DNA from: Chloroflexota bacterium
Lineage (GTDB): Bacteria; Chloroflexota; Anaerolineae; J036; Brachytrichaceae
Direction: 5' to 3'
Length of the DNA: 64,000 nucleotides
Assembly (NCBI GenBank): GCA_025354985.1
Contig: JANXLU010000010.1
Coordinates: forward strand, 62,001-126,000
Shown here: positions 1 to 7,848 of the stretch, in pieces
Layout: the number at the start of each line of letters is the position of its first letter
Position numbering within the stretch: position 1 is the first letter of the stretch
Notes under the pieces: model-generated
What the model was told of the DNA's origin: nothing
Databases searched by the model: none
What the model saw: only the letters and a program-made list of their open reading frames with translations
Made by a program: the position numbers and the translations under genes

Positions 1-49
1 GTTGACTTTACCCATAAAAATGTGTTCAATGGTTTTGGAGACTCAAATT

Positions 50-376
50 ATGAAAAAATTCCTACTGATTTACCATTCTCAACCAATGACGGCGATGCCA
101 ACCCCGGATCAAATGAAGGCCATGATGGACGCATGGATAGTGTGGAACACCAAATGCGGCACCGGCATTGTCGATCTGGGCAACCCACTGGCGCCCCAAG
201 CGCACCGCATCGCAACGCAGGGTGCAACGGACATCACCAGCACGGAATCTGGCTACTCCATGATCCAAGCCGATGACATGGCTGCCGCCGTCAAGATGCT
301 GGACGGCCATCCCATCATGCACCAGCCCGGTGGTTCCATTGTGGTTCACGAAGTGACTCCTATGCCCGGGATGTAA
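50..376 (+). CDS. YciI-like small protein
   Basis: A 108-residue protein that begins KKFLLIYHSQ and carries the pattern GYSMIQADDMAAAVKML followed by GHPI. This is typical of YCII/DGPF-type dimeric alpha+beta barrel proteins, whose substrates are mostly unknown. I chose the ATG at 50 because GGAG at 37-40 lies at a good distance and the family begins here; the upstream in-frame codons from position 2 look non-coding. TTGACT at 2-7 followed 17 bp later by TTCAAT could be its promoter. A long hairpin follows the stop codon. The family call is by pattern only and no specific reaction is claimed. Confidence 0.7.
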   Translation: MKKFLLIYHSQPMTAMPTPDQMKAMMDAWIVWNTKCGTGIVDLGNPLAPQAHRIATQGATDITSTESGYSMIQADDMAAAVKMLDGHPIMHQPGGSIVVHEVTPMPGM

Positions 377-403
377 TTCCACGGCGATTACGTCGGGGAC
401 AAT

Positions 404-437
404 AGAGGCTGCGCGAACAAGATTTCGTGCAGCCTCT
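404..437. terminator. Intergenic hairpin between the YciI-like gene and tpx
   Basis: AGAGGCTGC at 404-412 is perfectly complementary to GCAGCCTCT at 429-437. The stem extends inwards by five more pairs (one G-T) to a 6-nt loop. No T-run follows on either strand, so it may act in RNA processing or stability rather than as a classical intrinsic terminator. It includes the GTG at 427, which argues that tpx starts downstream of it. Confidence 0.5.
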
Positions 438-441
438 CATC

Positions 442-987
442 ATGTCACCTGTCATGCCAGACGCTCTTATTTCAAACACCACTTCGCGCACCACGTTTCG
501 CAGCAAACCTGTGACCATCATTGGCGCACCCCTACGCCCTGGTGATTTCATGCCAGACGCGACGTTGCTCACGCCGGAGTGGGCTCAGATCAGCCTGAGC
601 AAATTTTCCGGTCAGGTGCGGCTGTTTAGCGTGATCCCATCGCTTGCCACCGGCATTTGTGACACGCAAACCCGCCGATTAAATGACGAAGCCCGGCGCC
701 TTGGTGAACGTGTGCGGGTCATCACTATAAGCGCCGATCTGCCCTTTACCCAAAAACGCTGGCAAACGGACGCCGATGCGCATGCCATGACGATGTTGAG
801 CGACACCATGTCGCTGGCGTTTGGAGATGCGATCGGCGCACATGTGGCCGAAATGCGGGTTCTGCAGCGGTGCATCCTGGTGGTCTCGGACTCCGATAAG
901 GTCACATACACGGAATACGTGCCCGAGATCGCGCAGCACCCGGACTATGACGCCGCGCTTGCTGCCTTGACCGCGCTGATCGGGTAG
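442..987 (+). CDS. tpx: Thiol peroxidase (Tpx family, atypical: resolving Cys absent)
   Basis: A peroxiredoxin of the Tpx subfamily, a cytoplasmic enzyme that reduces alkyl hydroperoxides. The peroxidatic motif is present (SVIPSLATGICDTQTRR, Cys about residue 73 from this start), as are SADLPFTQKR and a C-terminal PDYDAALAAL. In E. coli Tpx the resolving cysteine lies 34 residues after the peroxidatic one; the same position here is Trp (about residue 107). Another Cys lies near residue 144 in a predicted strand. The open frame begins with GTG at 427, but that codon lies in a hairpin arm, so ATG 442 or ATG 454 is more likely. The enzyme should work as a 1-Cys type or use another thiol partner. 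Confidence 0.85.
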   Translation: MSPVMPDALISNTTSRTTFRSKPVTIIGAPLRPGDFMPDATLLTPEWAQISLSKFSGQVRLFSVIPSLATGICDTQTRRLNDEARRLGERVRVITISADLPFTQKRWQTDADAHAMTMLSDTMSLAFGDAIGAHVAEMRVLQRCILVVSDSDKVTYTEYVPEIAQHPDYDAALAALTALIG

Positions 988-993
988 TGCAGT

Positions 994-1740
994 TTATGCA
1001 GTCCCGCCGACGAGCGCGTGTTTGATGGCTGCAATTTCAGACGCGGTCACACCGCTTTCCAAAAGATAATTCTCGACGCCACCATGCTGCTCATGCAGCA
1101 GATTGAGGGTGTGTTGAATTGTTTCCGGCACGCACTTTAGAAATTCTTCATACTTATGCAGATCAACACCGTCGCTGGCGGCCCGGGCCCGCAGACCATC
1201 GTAGAACTCCCCGGACAGCATCTCGCCGGTCAGCAAATAATCCCGAATCACATCGGCGTTGTTCACACCGCACAGTTCGTGCAGCATCGCGACCACGACA
1301 CCGGTGCGATCCTTGCCCGCGGTGCAATGTATCAGCACAGTCTGATCTATGTTTTCTGCGATGGCGCCAAAAATATCGCGCATACTTTCGCGTTCCAGCA
1401 ACATAAATTCATATGACTGAATCTGTGTGCTGGGCAACATGTCCCGAAACTTTCGGAAAATAGGTCGGTGCAAATAACGCACCTTGTCCGATCCTTCAAA
1501 TGGGCTGGGATGGCGTGCGCGTTCCAATTCCGTGCGCAAATCAACCACAGAGCGCAGGGCATGCTGGTCCACAATAGCCGCACGCGCAGTTGGCGTCAGG
1601 TGGTGCAGACTCTCGCCCCGTAACAACCGTGCCCAGGGTAGCGTCCCTGTGCCCGTCATATAGCCACCGGCATCGCGAATATTGTGTGATCCTTCAAGCC
1701 GTATTTGGCGGCGTTTTGCTTCCGGGCTGAGCGTGTTCAT
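994..1740 (-). CDS. Tyrosine-protein phosphatase (Y_phosphatase3 family)
   Basis: A 248-residue protein with the dual-specificity-like signature HCTAGKDRTG (nucleophile Cys139, Arg145) and an N-terminal SHNIRDAGGY motif, both typical of the bacterial Y_phosphatase3/DUF family that hydrolyses phosphotyrosine or phosphoinositides. The start at 1740 leaves only about a dozen residues before the conserved region, although it overlaps the end of recO by 47 nt; a shorter form would cut the domain. It is the last gene of a mutM-recO-phosphatase unit. The physiological substrate is unknown. Confidence 0.85.
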   Translation of the reverse strand: MNTLSPEAKRRQIRLEGSHNIRDAGGYMTGTGTLPWARLLRGESLHHLTPTARAAIVDQHALRSVVDLRTELERARHPSPFEGSDKVRYLHRPIFRKFRDMLPSTQIQSYEFMLLERESMRDIFGAIAENIDQTVLIHCTAGKDRTGVVVAMLHELCGVNNADVIRDYLLTGEMLSGEFYDGLRARAASDGVDLHKYEEFLKCVPETIQHTLNLLHEQHGGVENYLLESGVTASEIAAIKHALVGGTA

Positions 1741-2536
1741 GCGAGCTCAATTTTAGCGTGGAGCCCTCAATCACCTCGCGCATGAATCTGCGACTTTGGG
1801 GTGCGCGCTCCAAAATAAAATTTAGATGATGGCGCAGAACGCGTTCAAGTTGCGCGTGCAAATATGGCGTGATCGCAAGCGCCCGTACCTGTGACCAGGG
1901 CTGTGATTGCAGGGTGCGCAATACTAATATCGTGAGCGCATTTAGCAGCAGTGCATCCCGGGCAAAACCGGTCGCTGCAGGTGATAGCAGACCGCCTTCC
2001 GAAGGCGAATATCCCCAGGTGCGCCCGGTCTCGGTGCTTTGCAGCTCAATCGGATCCGCGGTGCGAACGCATCTAAACAACTCCGGGCGAAACCCCATGA
2101 TGCCAAGCAGCCGCAGTTCAAAATAGCGCGCGATCAATGCCACATCGGTGGCATCACACAGCGCCACGAGTGCGCCGCTTAATAACTCATACAGCGGCCG
2201 CTCGTCCGAAGCTTCCTGGGCAAACTGCTCGGCTAGTTCCGCAAGGTAGTGCGCCGTCGTTCCCCGAGCCAGATCTTCGCGCAGACCCCGATGCGGCTCA
2301 ATGGTCTCGGCCTGCGAAACAATGTCGAGCGAGCTACCCCGCGCAATTAGCAACTGCACCCGGGTAAACAACTCCACGTGTCCGCTTTTCCGACTGGTTG
2401 TTTTGCGCGCTCCCTTTGCAATTGCACGCAATTTGCCAAAGGTGGGTGAAAGAATTGTCAAAAGCCGATCCGCCTCACCAAAATCAATTCGGCGCAACAC
2501 AATCGCCTCGGTGCCATAAACGCGTGTTCGGCTCAT
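1694..2536 (-). CDS. recO: DNA repair protein RecO
   Basis: RecO loads RecA on SSB-coated single-stranded DNA together with RecR. The protein (280 residues) starts SRTRVYGTEAIVLRRIDFGEADRLLTIL, split here as the OB-fold N-terminus, followed by the helical C-terminal region. The start ATG at 2536 overlaps the mutM stop (ATGA), so translation is probably coupled; the frame upstream of it lies within mutM. In the usual zinc-finger region only one Cys (FRCVRTADP) remains, so the zinc site is lost, as in many RecO proteins. Confidence 0.93.
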   Translation of the reverse strand: MSRTRVYGTEAIVLRRIDFGEADRLLTILSPTFGKLRAIAKGARKTTSRKSGHVELFTRVQLLIARGSSLDIVSQAETIEPHRGLREDLARGTTAHYLAELAEQFAQEASDERPLYELLSGALVALCDATDVALIARYFELRLLGIMGFRPELFRCVRTADPIELQSTETGRTWGYSPSEGGLLSPAATGFARDALLLNALTILVLRTLQSQPWSQVRALAITPYLHAQLERVLRHHLNFILERAPQSRRFMREVIEGSTLKLSSHEHAQPGSKTPPNTA

Positions 2537-3339
2537 TTCTGGCAATTTGGGCAAAAATGTGTGGCACGTTGACCGACCAAGATTCGCCGGATTGCGGTGC
2601 CACAGGTCACACATGGTTTACCCGTGCGCCCATACACGCGAAAGTTTTCCTGAAAGTTACCGTCCGGGTAAACCCAGTCAAAGCTGGCCCCATTTGCAAC
2701 AATGCCTTCCTGCAGCACATGACGAATCGTCTGATATAAGCCGGCCGCGCCCGCATGCTTCAGTCGGGCGGCCTGTCTGGTTGGGCGCAAACCTGCCCGA
2801 AACAAGGCCTCGTCGGCATAAATATTGCCGACGCCCGCAATAAAGGATTGATCCAGCAAAACACTTTTCAGTCGACCGGTTTTGCGACCCAGCCGATCCA
2901 CAAATTCATTTTCAGACACCTCCAGCGCATCCGGTCCTTTTTCCCCGAGAACCTCGGCCGGATCATGCACCAGCCACATTCGCCCAAACTTACGCGCATC
3001 ATCAAATCGCAGCGCCAGATCGTCATCCAAATGGATGATGACCCGGGCATGTTTGGTTGTGGCGTCCGCCCTCTGAACCACGTCCAATCGACCTGACATT
3101 CGCAGGTGCACCAAGAGATGGCCCGGGCTGCCGCTTAGTGCCAGTTTGAGTGTCTTTCCGTGTCGCGTTACCCCAGTGAAACGCTGACCGCCGAGGTACG
3201 CGGCAAATTCGTCTGGTCGGTGCGTGGCCACGGTCTTAGCCCAGCCTACCTCCACACCCACAATCGTGCGACCTATCAGGATCGGTTCGCGTTCACGCAG
3301 TTGTCGGGCAACGGTCTCCACCTCGGGAAGTTCAGGCAT
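2533..3339 (-). CDS. mutM: Formamidopyrimidine-DNA glycosylase
   Basis: A base-excision repair enzyme that removes oxidised purines such as 8-oxoguanine and nicks the DNA by beta,delta-elimination. All hallmarks are present: N-terminal PELPEVE with catalytic Pro2 (after Met removal) and Glu3, the conserved Lys62 in RHGKTLKL, the helix-two-turn-helix around GVGNIYADEAL, and the C-terminal zinc finger CVTCG...CPNCQ. The length (268 residues) is normal. It is the first gene of an operon with recO (4-nt overlap) and a phosphatase, a DNA-repair pairing. Confidence 0.97.
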   Translation of the reverse strand: MPELPEVETVARQLREREPILIGRTIVGVEVGWAKTVATHRPDEFAAYLGGQRFTGVTRHGKTLKLALSGSPGHLLVHLRMSGRLDVVQRADATTKHARVIIHLDDDLALRFDDARKFGRMWLVHDPAEVLGEKGPDALEVSENEFVDRLGRKTGRLKSVLLDQSFIAGVGNIYADEALFRAGLRPTRQAARLKHAGAAGLYQTIRHVLQEGIVANGASFDWVYPDGNFQENFRVYGRTGKPCVTCGTAIRRILVGQRATHFCPNCQK

Positions 3340-3392
3340 TTGGACGGCTCAATTTGACCATAATCGACCCCGCGTAAGGCATCTGTACCCTT

Positions 3393-3521
3393 TCAAGACC
3401 GCGATGGCGATGGCAGCAAAATCAACAGGACGAGCACTGCCAAAGACACCCATGGCACCACAATCCCAACAACCATGATCGCGCTACTCCCGAACAAATA
3501 CGCCAACCAGTTCGACGTCAT
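3393..3521 (-). CDS. Possible 42-residue single-span membrane peptide
   Basis: The 222-bp gap between the GNAT gene and mutM holds one short open frame, starting MTSNWLAYLFGSS and continuing with about 24 hydrophobic residues (IMVVGIVVPWVSLAVLVLLILL) before PSPSRS and a stop; the hydrophobic run is cited here only as residues 16-36. It would be a small one-span membrane protein. There is no clear Shine-Dalgarno site and I know no homologue, so this is a weak call. Confidence 0.25.
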   Translation of the reverse strand: MTSNWLAYLFGSSAIMVVGIVVPWVSLAVLVLLILLPSPSRS

Positions 3522-3561
3522 TCCGTCGCATTCACCGCCCCTGCGTGGGTATTCGTCGCGC

Positions 3562-4539
3562 CTATTTCAACCGCTTGAGCATATGAACAAACGTCTGGGT
3601 GGGCTTGAACCCGGCATCCATCAAGGCGGCATGGGCCACGTGTTGTTCGCGTGGCAGCATCGCGGCAACCGGTTTTGACACATAGTCATTCAGCCGCTGT
3701 AGTCCGGCCCCGACCAAGGCGTGCGCCTCTTCAATCGTGGCTTCAGGCTGCAAAAATAATTCAAGATGATGCTCCGCCAGATCAAAATTTGCCCTGGTGC
3801 GCAGCGCCCCGCGCCCGGTACGATGCCACTGATCCCGGTTGCCGTTCAGGCTGTTCCATAACCACCAGCCGATATCCAACCGGTACACAGCATCGTCAAA
3901 CGATTCGGAATACCGAATCTGTTCGGTTAACGTGGCGCCCACACACGCCGAAACGTGAGCACGATCCCGCAAACCTGTCCGCCGCGCCACCACCTTGCCA
4001 GAGCCAGCCTCGGAGAGGTGACTGGTGCGATTTCTATAGCGCGTCACCGAGGTCAGGGTCTCAAATCCACATCGTTTGTATACATGGTGCGCAGGAGTAT
4101 TGCCGTCCATGACCTGCAATGCAACGTTGCGCGCCCCGGACTGCTGGGCCGCAAATGCGATCGCAGCTTGCACCAGCGCTGTGCTGATGCCACGATTGCG
4201 CATATCCGCCCGGGTCGCGACGTTGCCGATCACCCAGGTATCTGATCGAGTTGGGTTGCGCTGGATTGAGGCATGACCCACCAATTGGCCGTCCTCCTCC
4301 CACACGAAGCCAGGCGCACGCTGCAAGGCCAGCGCCTCAATCGACCCCATATTCTGCAGGGCGCTGGCCATACTGGATCGGGAAGTCGCGGATTCACCGG
4401 CGCCAGACGTACTTGTGCGCAATTCTTCGTAGAACGCCTGGTCAAGCAGCGTGGCAATGGCCTTGCCATCCTGCCACGGGTTAAACCGCCGTACATGGTT
4501 CGGTGAACCATCCCGCGCAAGCCCAATTGCAAGCGTCAT
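3562..4539 (-). CDS. GNAT-family N-acetyltransferase
   Basis: A 325-residue protein with a GNAT domain at about residues 15-170. The acetyl-CoA loop is RADMRNRGISTAL, preceded by the strand WVIGNVATR and followed by NTPAHHVYKRCGFE, the usual last helix and strand. The C-terminal half (residues 175-325) has no motif I recognise and may be a second, degenerate GNAT-like fold. The start ATG shares one base with the stop codon of the lactonase gene (TGATG), so the two are co-translated. The acceptor substrate cannot be predicted. Confidence 0.85.
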   Translation of the reverse strand: MTLAIGLARDGSPNHVRRFNPWQDGKAIATLLDQAFYEELRTSTSGAGESATSRSSMASALQNMGSIEALALQRAPGFVWEEDGQLVGHASIQRNPTRSDTWVIGNVATRADMRNRGISTALVQAAIAFAAQQSGARNVALQVMDGNTPAHHVYKRCGFETLTSVTRYRNRTSHLSEAGSGKVVARRTGLRDRAHVSACVGATLTEQIRYSESFDDAVYRLDIGWWLWNSLNGNRDQWHRTGRGALRTRANFDLAEHHLELFLQPEATIEEAHALVGAGLQRLNDYVSKPVAAMLPREQHVAHAALMDAGFKPTQTFVHMLKRLK

Positions 4540-5570
4540 CAGGCTACAAGAATACAGACGGGTGAAGGCACGCCTATTTGATTGTTGGTGATGGCCAGGT
4601 TACCGCCTGCAGCTGAGAACACCTGAATAAGATCGCTGCGCTGATTCCCAGCCAATACCCACGCGCCACTTGGATCAATCGCAAAGTTCCGTGGCACTGC
4701 ACCACCCGATGGAACCGTTCCATTTGGGGTTAGCGCGCCCGTCACCGCATCAATATGAAACAGCACGATACTGTCATGGCCACGGTTGCTCGCGGCCAGC
4801 CAGGTTCCATCCGGTGCGATATGAATGTCGGCCATGGTGCTGGATCCGTGCCATGACTCGGGCAAACTTGGCCAGGAATTCACAACTGAAAGCGTGCCGT
4901 CCGTGGCGTTCCACGACAGCTGCGTGACCGTGTTGCCCAATTCGTTGCACACATATAGCCACTTGTGCGAGCTGTGAAAGGCCACGTGTCGCGGTCCGGA
5001 CCCCGGTGCGAGGTGTGCCGCGCCATGTAGTTTTAGTTTTCCGGCCACGAGGTCAATCGAATATACAAAAACCTGATCCTGACCCAAATCCGCCACAATG
5101 GCAAACCGGTTGGATCGATCGATGGTGATGGAATGCGCGTGCGCCTTTTCCTGCCGATCCGGGTTTGGCCCGTGACCGGTGTGCTGTACAAAATCGCTCA
5201 TCGGTTCAAGCGCGCCATTTTCATGAATCGGCATCATCGCGATGCTTCCGCCGGTATAGTTGGCTACAAACAACCATTTGCCTGTCGCATCAATCGAAAG
5301 GTGACATGGATCTGCGCCACCACTCGGCTGACTGTTCATGATTTGCATTCCACCGCCGAACAAATCCACCGCCACCACGCTGCCATCATGAACTTCGCTG
5401 GTGGCATACAACCAGCGGCGGGAGGGGTGTAACGCAAGGAAACCAGCTCGCTCGATTCCCTTGAGTGACGCCTTGTGCACAATGGTTCCATTTGCGCTGT
5501 CAAACTCCAGCACGTGCACGCCGGCCCGGATCGCCGGTTCATAGGTGCCTGCAAAAATCTTGTGTTTCAT
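4539..5570 (-). CDS. Lactonase, seven-bladed beta-propeller (6-phosphogluconolactonase family)
   Basis: A 343-residue protein with the repeated blades of the Pgl/cycloisomerase-2 family: FLALHPSRRWLYATSE, LSIDATGKWLFVANY, GPRHVAFHSSHKWLYVCNE, IAPDGTWLAASNRG and FAIDPSGAWVLAGNQ. Members hydrolyse 6-phosphogluconolactone in the oxidative pentose phosphate pathway, though some act on other lactones. The start has a strong Shine-Dalgarno site (AAGGAG, within the end of the globin gene) and overlaps the globin stop by 4 nt. It is the middle gene of a globin-lactonase-GNAT operon. Confidence 0.85.
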   Translation of the reverse strand: MKHKIFAGTYEPAIRAGVHVLEFDSANGTIVHKASLKGIERAGFLALHPSRRWLYATSEVHDGSVVAVDLFGGGMQIMNSQPSGGADPCHLSIDATGKWLFVANYTGGSIAMMPIHENGALEPMSDFVQHTGHGPNPDRQEKAHAHSITIDRSNRFAIVADLGQDQVFVYSIDLVAGKLKLHGAAHLAPGSGPRHVAFHSSHKWLYVCNELGNTVTQLSWNATDGTLSVVNSWPSLPESWHGSSTMADIHIAPDGTWLAASNRGHDSIVLFHIDAVTGALTPNGTVPSGGAVPRNFAIDPSGAWVLAGNQRSDLIQVFSAAGGNLAITNNQIGVPSPVCILVA

Positions 5571-6019
5571 TCCTGCTCCTTGCTATTGGTATTCACCATC
5601 CACATGCTAAACCCATTCAAAAATGCTCGAAACCCGGCAAGGTGCCGGGGCGGAAACTGATACGCTACCTCGGCAGTGCTCAGCACACGTTCAAAGCATG
5701 CCAGCCAGGTGGCGCGTGCGGCGTGATCGATGACAAACGGCATGTGGCGTGCGCGCATCATCGGGTTGCCATATTTTTGTTGATAGCGCGGTGGCCCGCC
5801 CATCAGACTAATGAAGAAGAGGGCGCTCTTGTGGGCCGCGTTCTCAAGTGCGACCGGGTCGGAAGGGAACAGCGCGGCCACCTCGCTGCGTGCCAGTTCC
5901 TGGTAAAAAGCCAGCATCATTGCAATGATGTTTGCCTCGCCCATCAACCCATAAATTTCCCGGCTGGGCGGGGTCACCTCTCCGGGCGACATGGCTGGCA
6001 CATAAATCTCGCGCTCCAT
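5567..6019 (-). CDS. Truncated haemoglobin (group 2 type)
   Basis: A 150-residue globin. The features of group 2 truncated haemoglobins are present: the GGPPRYQQKYGNPMMRARHMPF block with proximal His at about residue 92, Trp G8 at about residue 105 (ATWLACF) and YGLMGE at the start of helix B. Such globins bind O2 or NO and are often tied to nitrosative or oxidative stress. I set the start at the Met of MEREIYV (6019); the open frame further upstream runs into the divergent ABC gene. TACACT lies 9 nt before this ATG, so the transcript may have almost no leader. It heads the operon. Confidence 0.88.
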   Translation of the reverse strand: MEREIYVPAMSPGEVTPPSREIYGLMGEANIIAMMLAFYQELARSEVAALFPSDPVALENAAHKSALFFISLMGGPPRYQQKYGNPMMRARHMPFVIDHAARATWLACFERVLSTAEVAYQFPPRHLAGFRAFLNGFSMWMVNTNSKEQE

Positions 6020-6098
6020 CGGGATCGAAGTGTACAGGCAAACGCGGTGAGATCGGCCCTGGATTTCAACTAAAAAAATTGGGATAATTGGCGGTTCG

Positions 6099-7814
6099 TT
6101 GCGACGTCTCATAAGTTTTCTCAGACCGCACAGAGTGTTGGTAGCCATGTTGATGGCGCTAAACCTGCTGATCGCGGCGTTGACCGTGGTCTCGCCATTG
6201 GTAATCAAGCGCGTGGTAGACGATGTCATCGCGCTCCAGCGGCCCCAGGATCTGCCCCCGTATCTGGCCTTGATCGTCGCCGTTGCGGTGTTGGGTGGGC
6301 TGGCGCGCTTTGCCTACGCCATCGGCAAAGAGCAGTTGGGCCAGACCGTCATCACCGATATGCGCACCGCTCTCTATTCCAAGCTCCTGGCATTGCATTT
6401 TGGTTTCTATGACGGTGAACGCACCGGCAGCCTGATGAGCCGCATGATCGGAGACGTGGAGAGCACCCGCGTGTTCCTAAGCGGAATCATCATTGACACG
6501 GTCTATCACGTCACCACCATTGTGTTGCTATTGGGCGCCTTCACCCAGCAGGATTTGCTCCTGGCAATCATCGCCATTGTGCCCTGCGCCCTGAGCGCGC
6601 TGGGTCTGTATCAATTGTTTATCGCACGCAAGGGTATCCACGCAAAAATTCACGAAGAAAATGCAAACGTCAGCGCCACGCTGCAAGATTCGCTCTCGGG
6701 CATCAAGGTTGTCAAGGCGTACGCGCAGGAACAGCAGGAATTGGGCAAATTCACCATCGCCATCGACCGGCAGAAGGCGATCAACTTTCTGGGCAACTGG
6801 ACATGGAACACCCGGTTTCCATTTGTCAACAGTTTGCAGCGATTTATGGTGATTGCGTTGCTGGCGGTGGGTGGTCTGCGCGTCATGAATGGCGAGATCA
6901 CACTTGGCACCCTCGTGGCCGCGCTCTCCTTTGGCGGCTTGCTCATGGTGCCGTTTGCCCAGCTTGGTCAACAGCTGACCACGGTGGGCCAGACCGCAGC
7001 CGCTGCGCTGCGCATCTTCCGTCTGTTGGATGAGCCGATTGGCATCCAGTCACCCGAATTCCCAAAACCAATGACCGATGTGCGCGGTGAGATCGAATTT
7101 AAACATGTCACCTTTCGATATGCCGGCAGCACTACCCGCGCGCTTGATGATATCAATTTGCTCATCCCTGCGGGCACGTCGCTGGCGCTGGTGGGCACAA
7201 CCGGGAGCGGCAAGACGAGCCTTGCACAGCTCATCGGCCGATTGTATGACCCGACCAGCGGCCAGGTGTTGATCGATGGTGTGGATGCGCGCCAACTGGA
7301 CATGCACGAGCTGCGCAGACAAATAGGCACCGTGGCCCAGGATTCACTTCTGTTTAGCGACACAATCGCGAACAATATCGCGTTTGGCCGGAGCGAAGCG
7401 CCACGTGAGGCCATAATCCGCGCAGCCACGTTGTCCCAGGCATCCGAATATATCGACGACCTTCCCCAGGGCTATGACACCGAGATCGGTGAGCGTGGCG
7501 TCGGGCTAAGCGGCGGTCAAAAGCAACGTCTGGCCATCGCGCGGGCCATTGTGCTTGATCCGCGCATACTGATACTGGACGACTCATTAAGCGCCGTGGA
7601 TGCCGAGACCGAGCGAGCGCTGCAGGCATCATTTGCAACCGTGATGCGCGGTCGCACGACCGTGCTCATCGCACACCGACTGAGTACGGTTCAGCACGCT
7701 GATCAGATCGTGGTGCTTAAGGAAGGTCGAATCGTCGAGCAGGGAACCCACGCCGAGCTGATCCAGCGCAGCGGCTACTACAAGGACGTGCTCGATCTGC
7801 AGAATATGAACTGA
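6099..7814 (+). CDS. ABC exporter half-transporter with degenerate catalytic site (TM287-like)
   Basis: A 571-residue protein with a six-helix type IV exporter membrane domain (residues 1-300) and a nucleotide-binding domain with Walker A GTTGSGKT, signature LSGGQKQ and H-loop AHRLS. The Walker B block reads LILDDSLSAVD: the catalytic Glu after Asp494 is replaced by Asp495. This is the hallmark of the degenerate subunit of heterodimeric exporters such as TM287/288 or BmrCD. The start is TTG at 6099, which keeps the elbow helix LISFLRPHR. The next gene, 34 nt on, supplies the consensus partner. Substrate: probably lipids or drugs, undetermined. Confidence 0.93.
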   Translation: MRRLISFLRPHRVLVAMLMALNLLIAALTVVSPLVIKRVVDDVIALQRPQDLPPYLALIVAVAVLGGLARFAYAIGKEQLGQTVITDMRTALYSKLLALHFGFYDGERTGSLMSRMIGDVESTRVFLSGIIIDTVYHVTTIVLLLGAFTQQDLLLAIIAIVPCALSALGLYQLFIARKGIHAKIHEENANVSATLQDSLSGIKVVKAYAQEQQELGKFTIAIDRQKAINFLGNWTWNTRFPFVNSLQRFMVIALLAVGGLRVMNGEITLGTLVAALSFGGLLMVPFAQLGQQLTTVGQTAAAALRIFRLLDEPIGIQSPEFPKPMTDVRGEIEFKHVTFRYAGSTTRALDDINLLIPAGTSLALVGTTGSGKTSLAQLIGRLYDPTSGQVLIDGVDARQLDMHELRRQIGTVAQDSLLFSDTIANNIAFGRSEAPREAIIRAATLSQASEYIDDLPQGYDTEIGERGVGLSGGQKQRLAIARAIVLDPRILILDDSLSAVDAETERALQASFATVMRGRTTVLIAHRLSTVQHADQIVVLKEGRIVEQGTHAELIQRSGYYKDVLDLQNMN

Positions 7815-7848
7815 CAAGCCCAACACCAGCAGACATGGCCCATCCACA

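Noticed and set aside
6020-6229. N-terminal extension of the truncated haemoglobin by 70 codons
   Set aside because: It would overlap the start of the divergent ABC exporter gene; the globin fold is complete from the Met at 6019.
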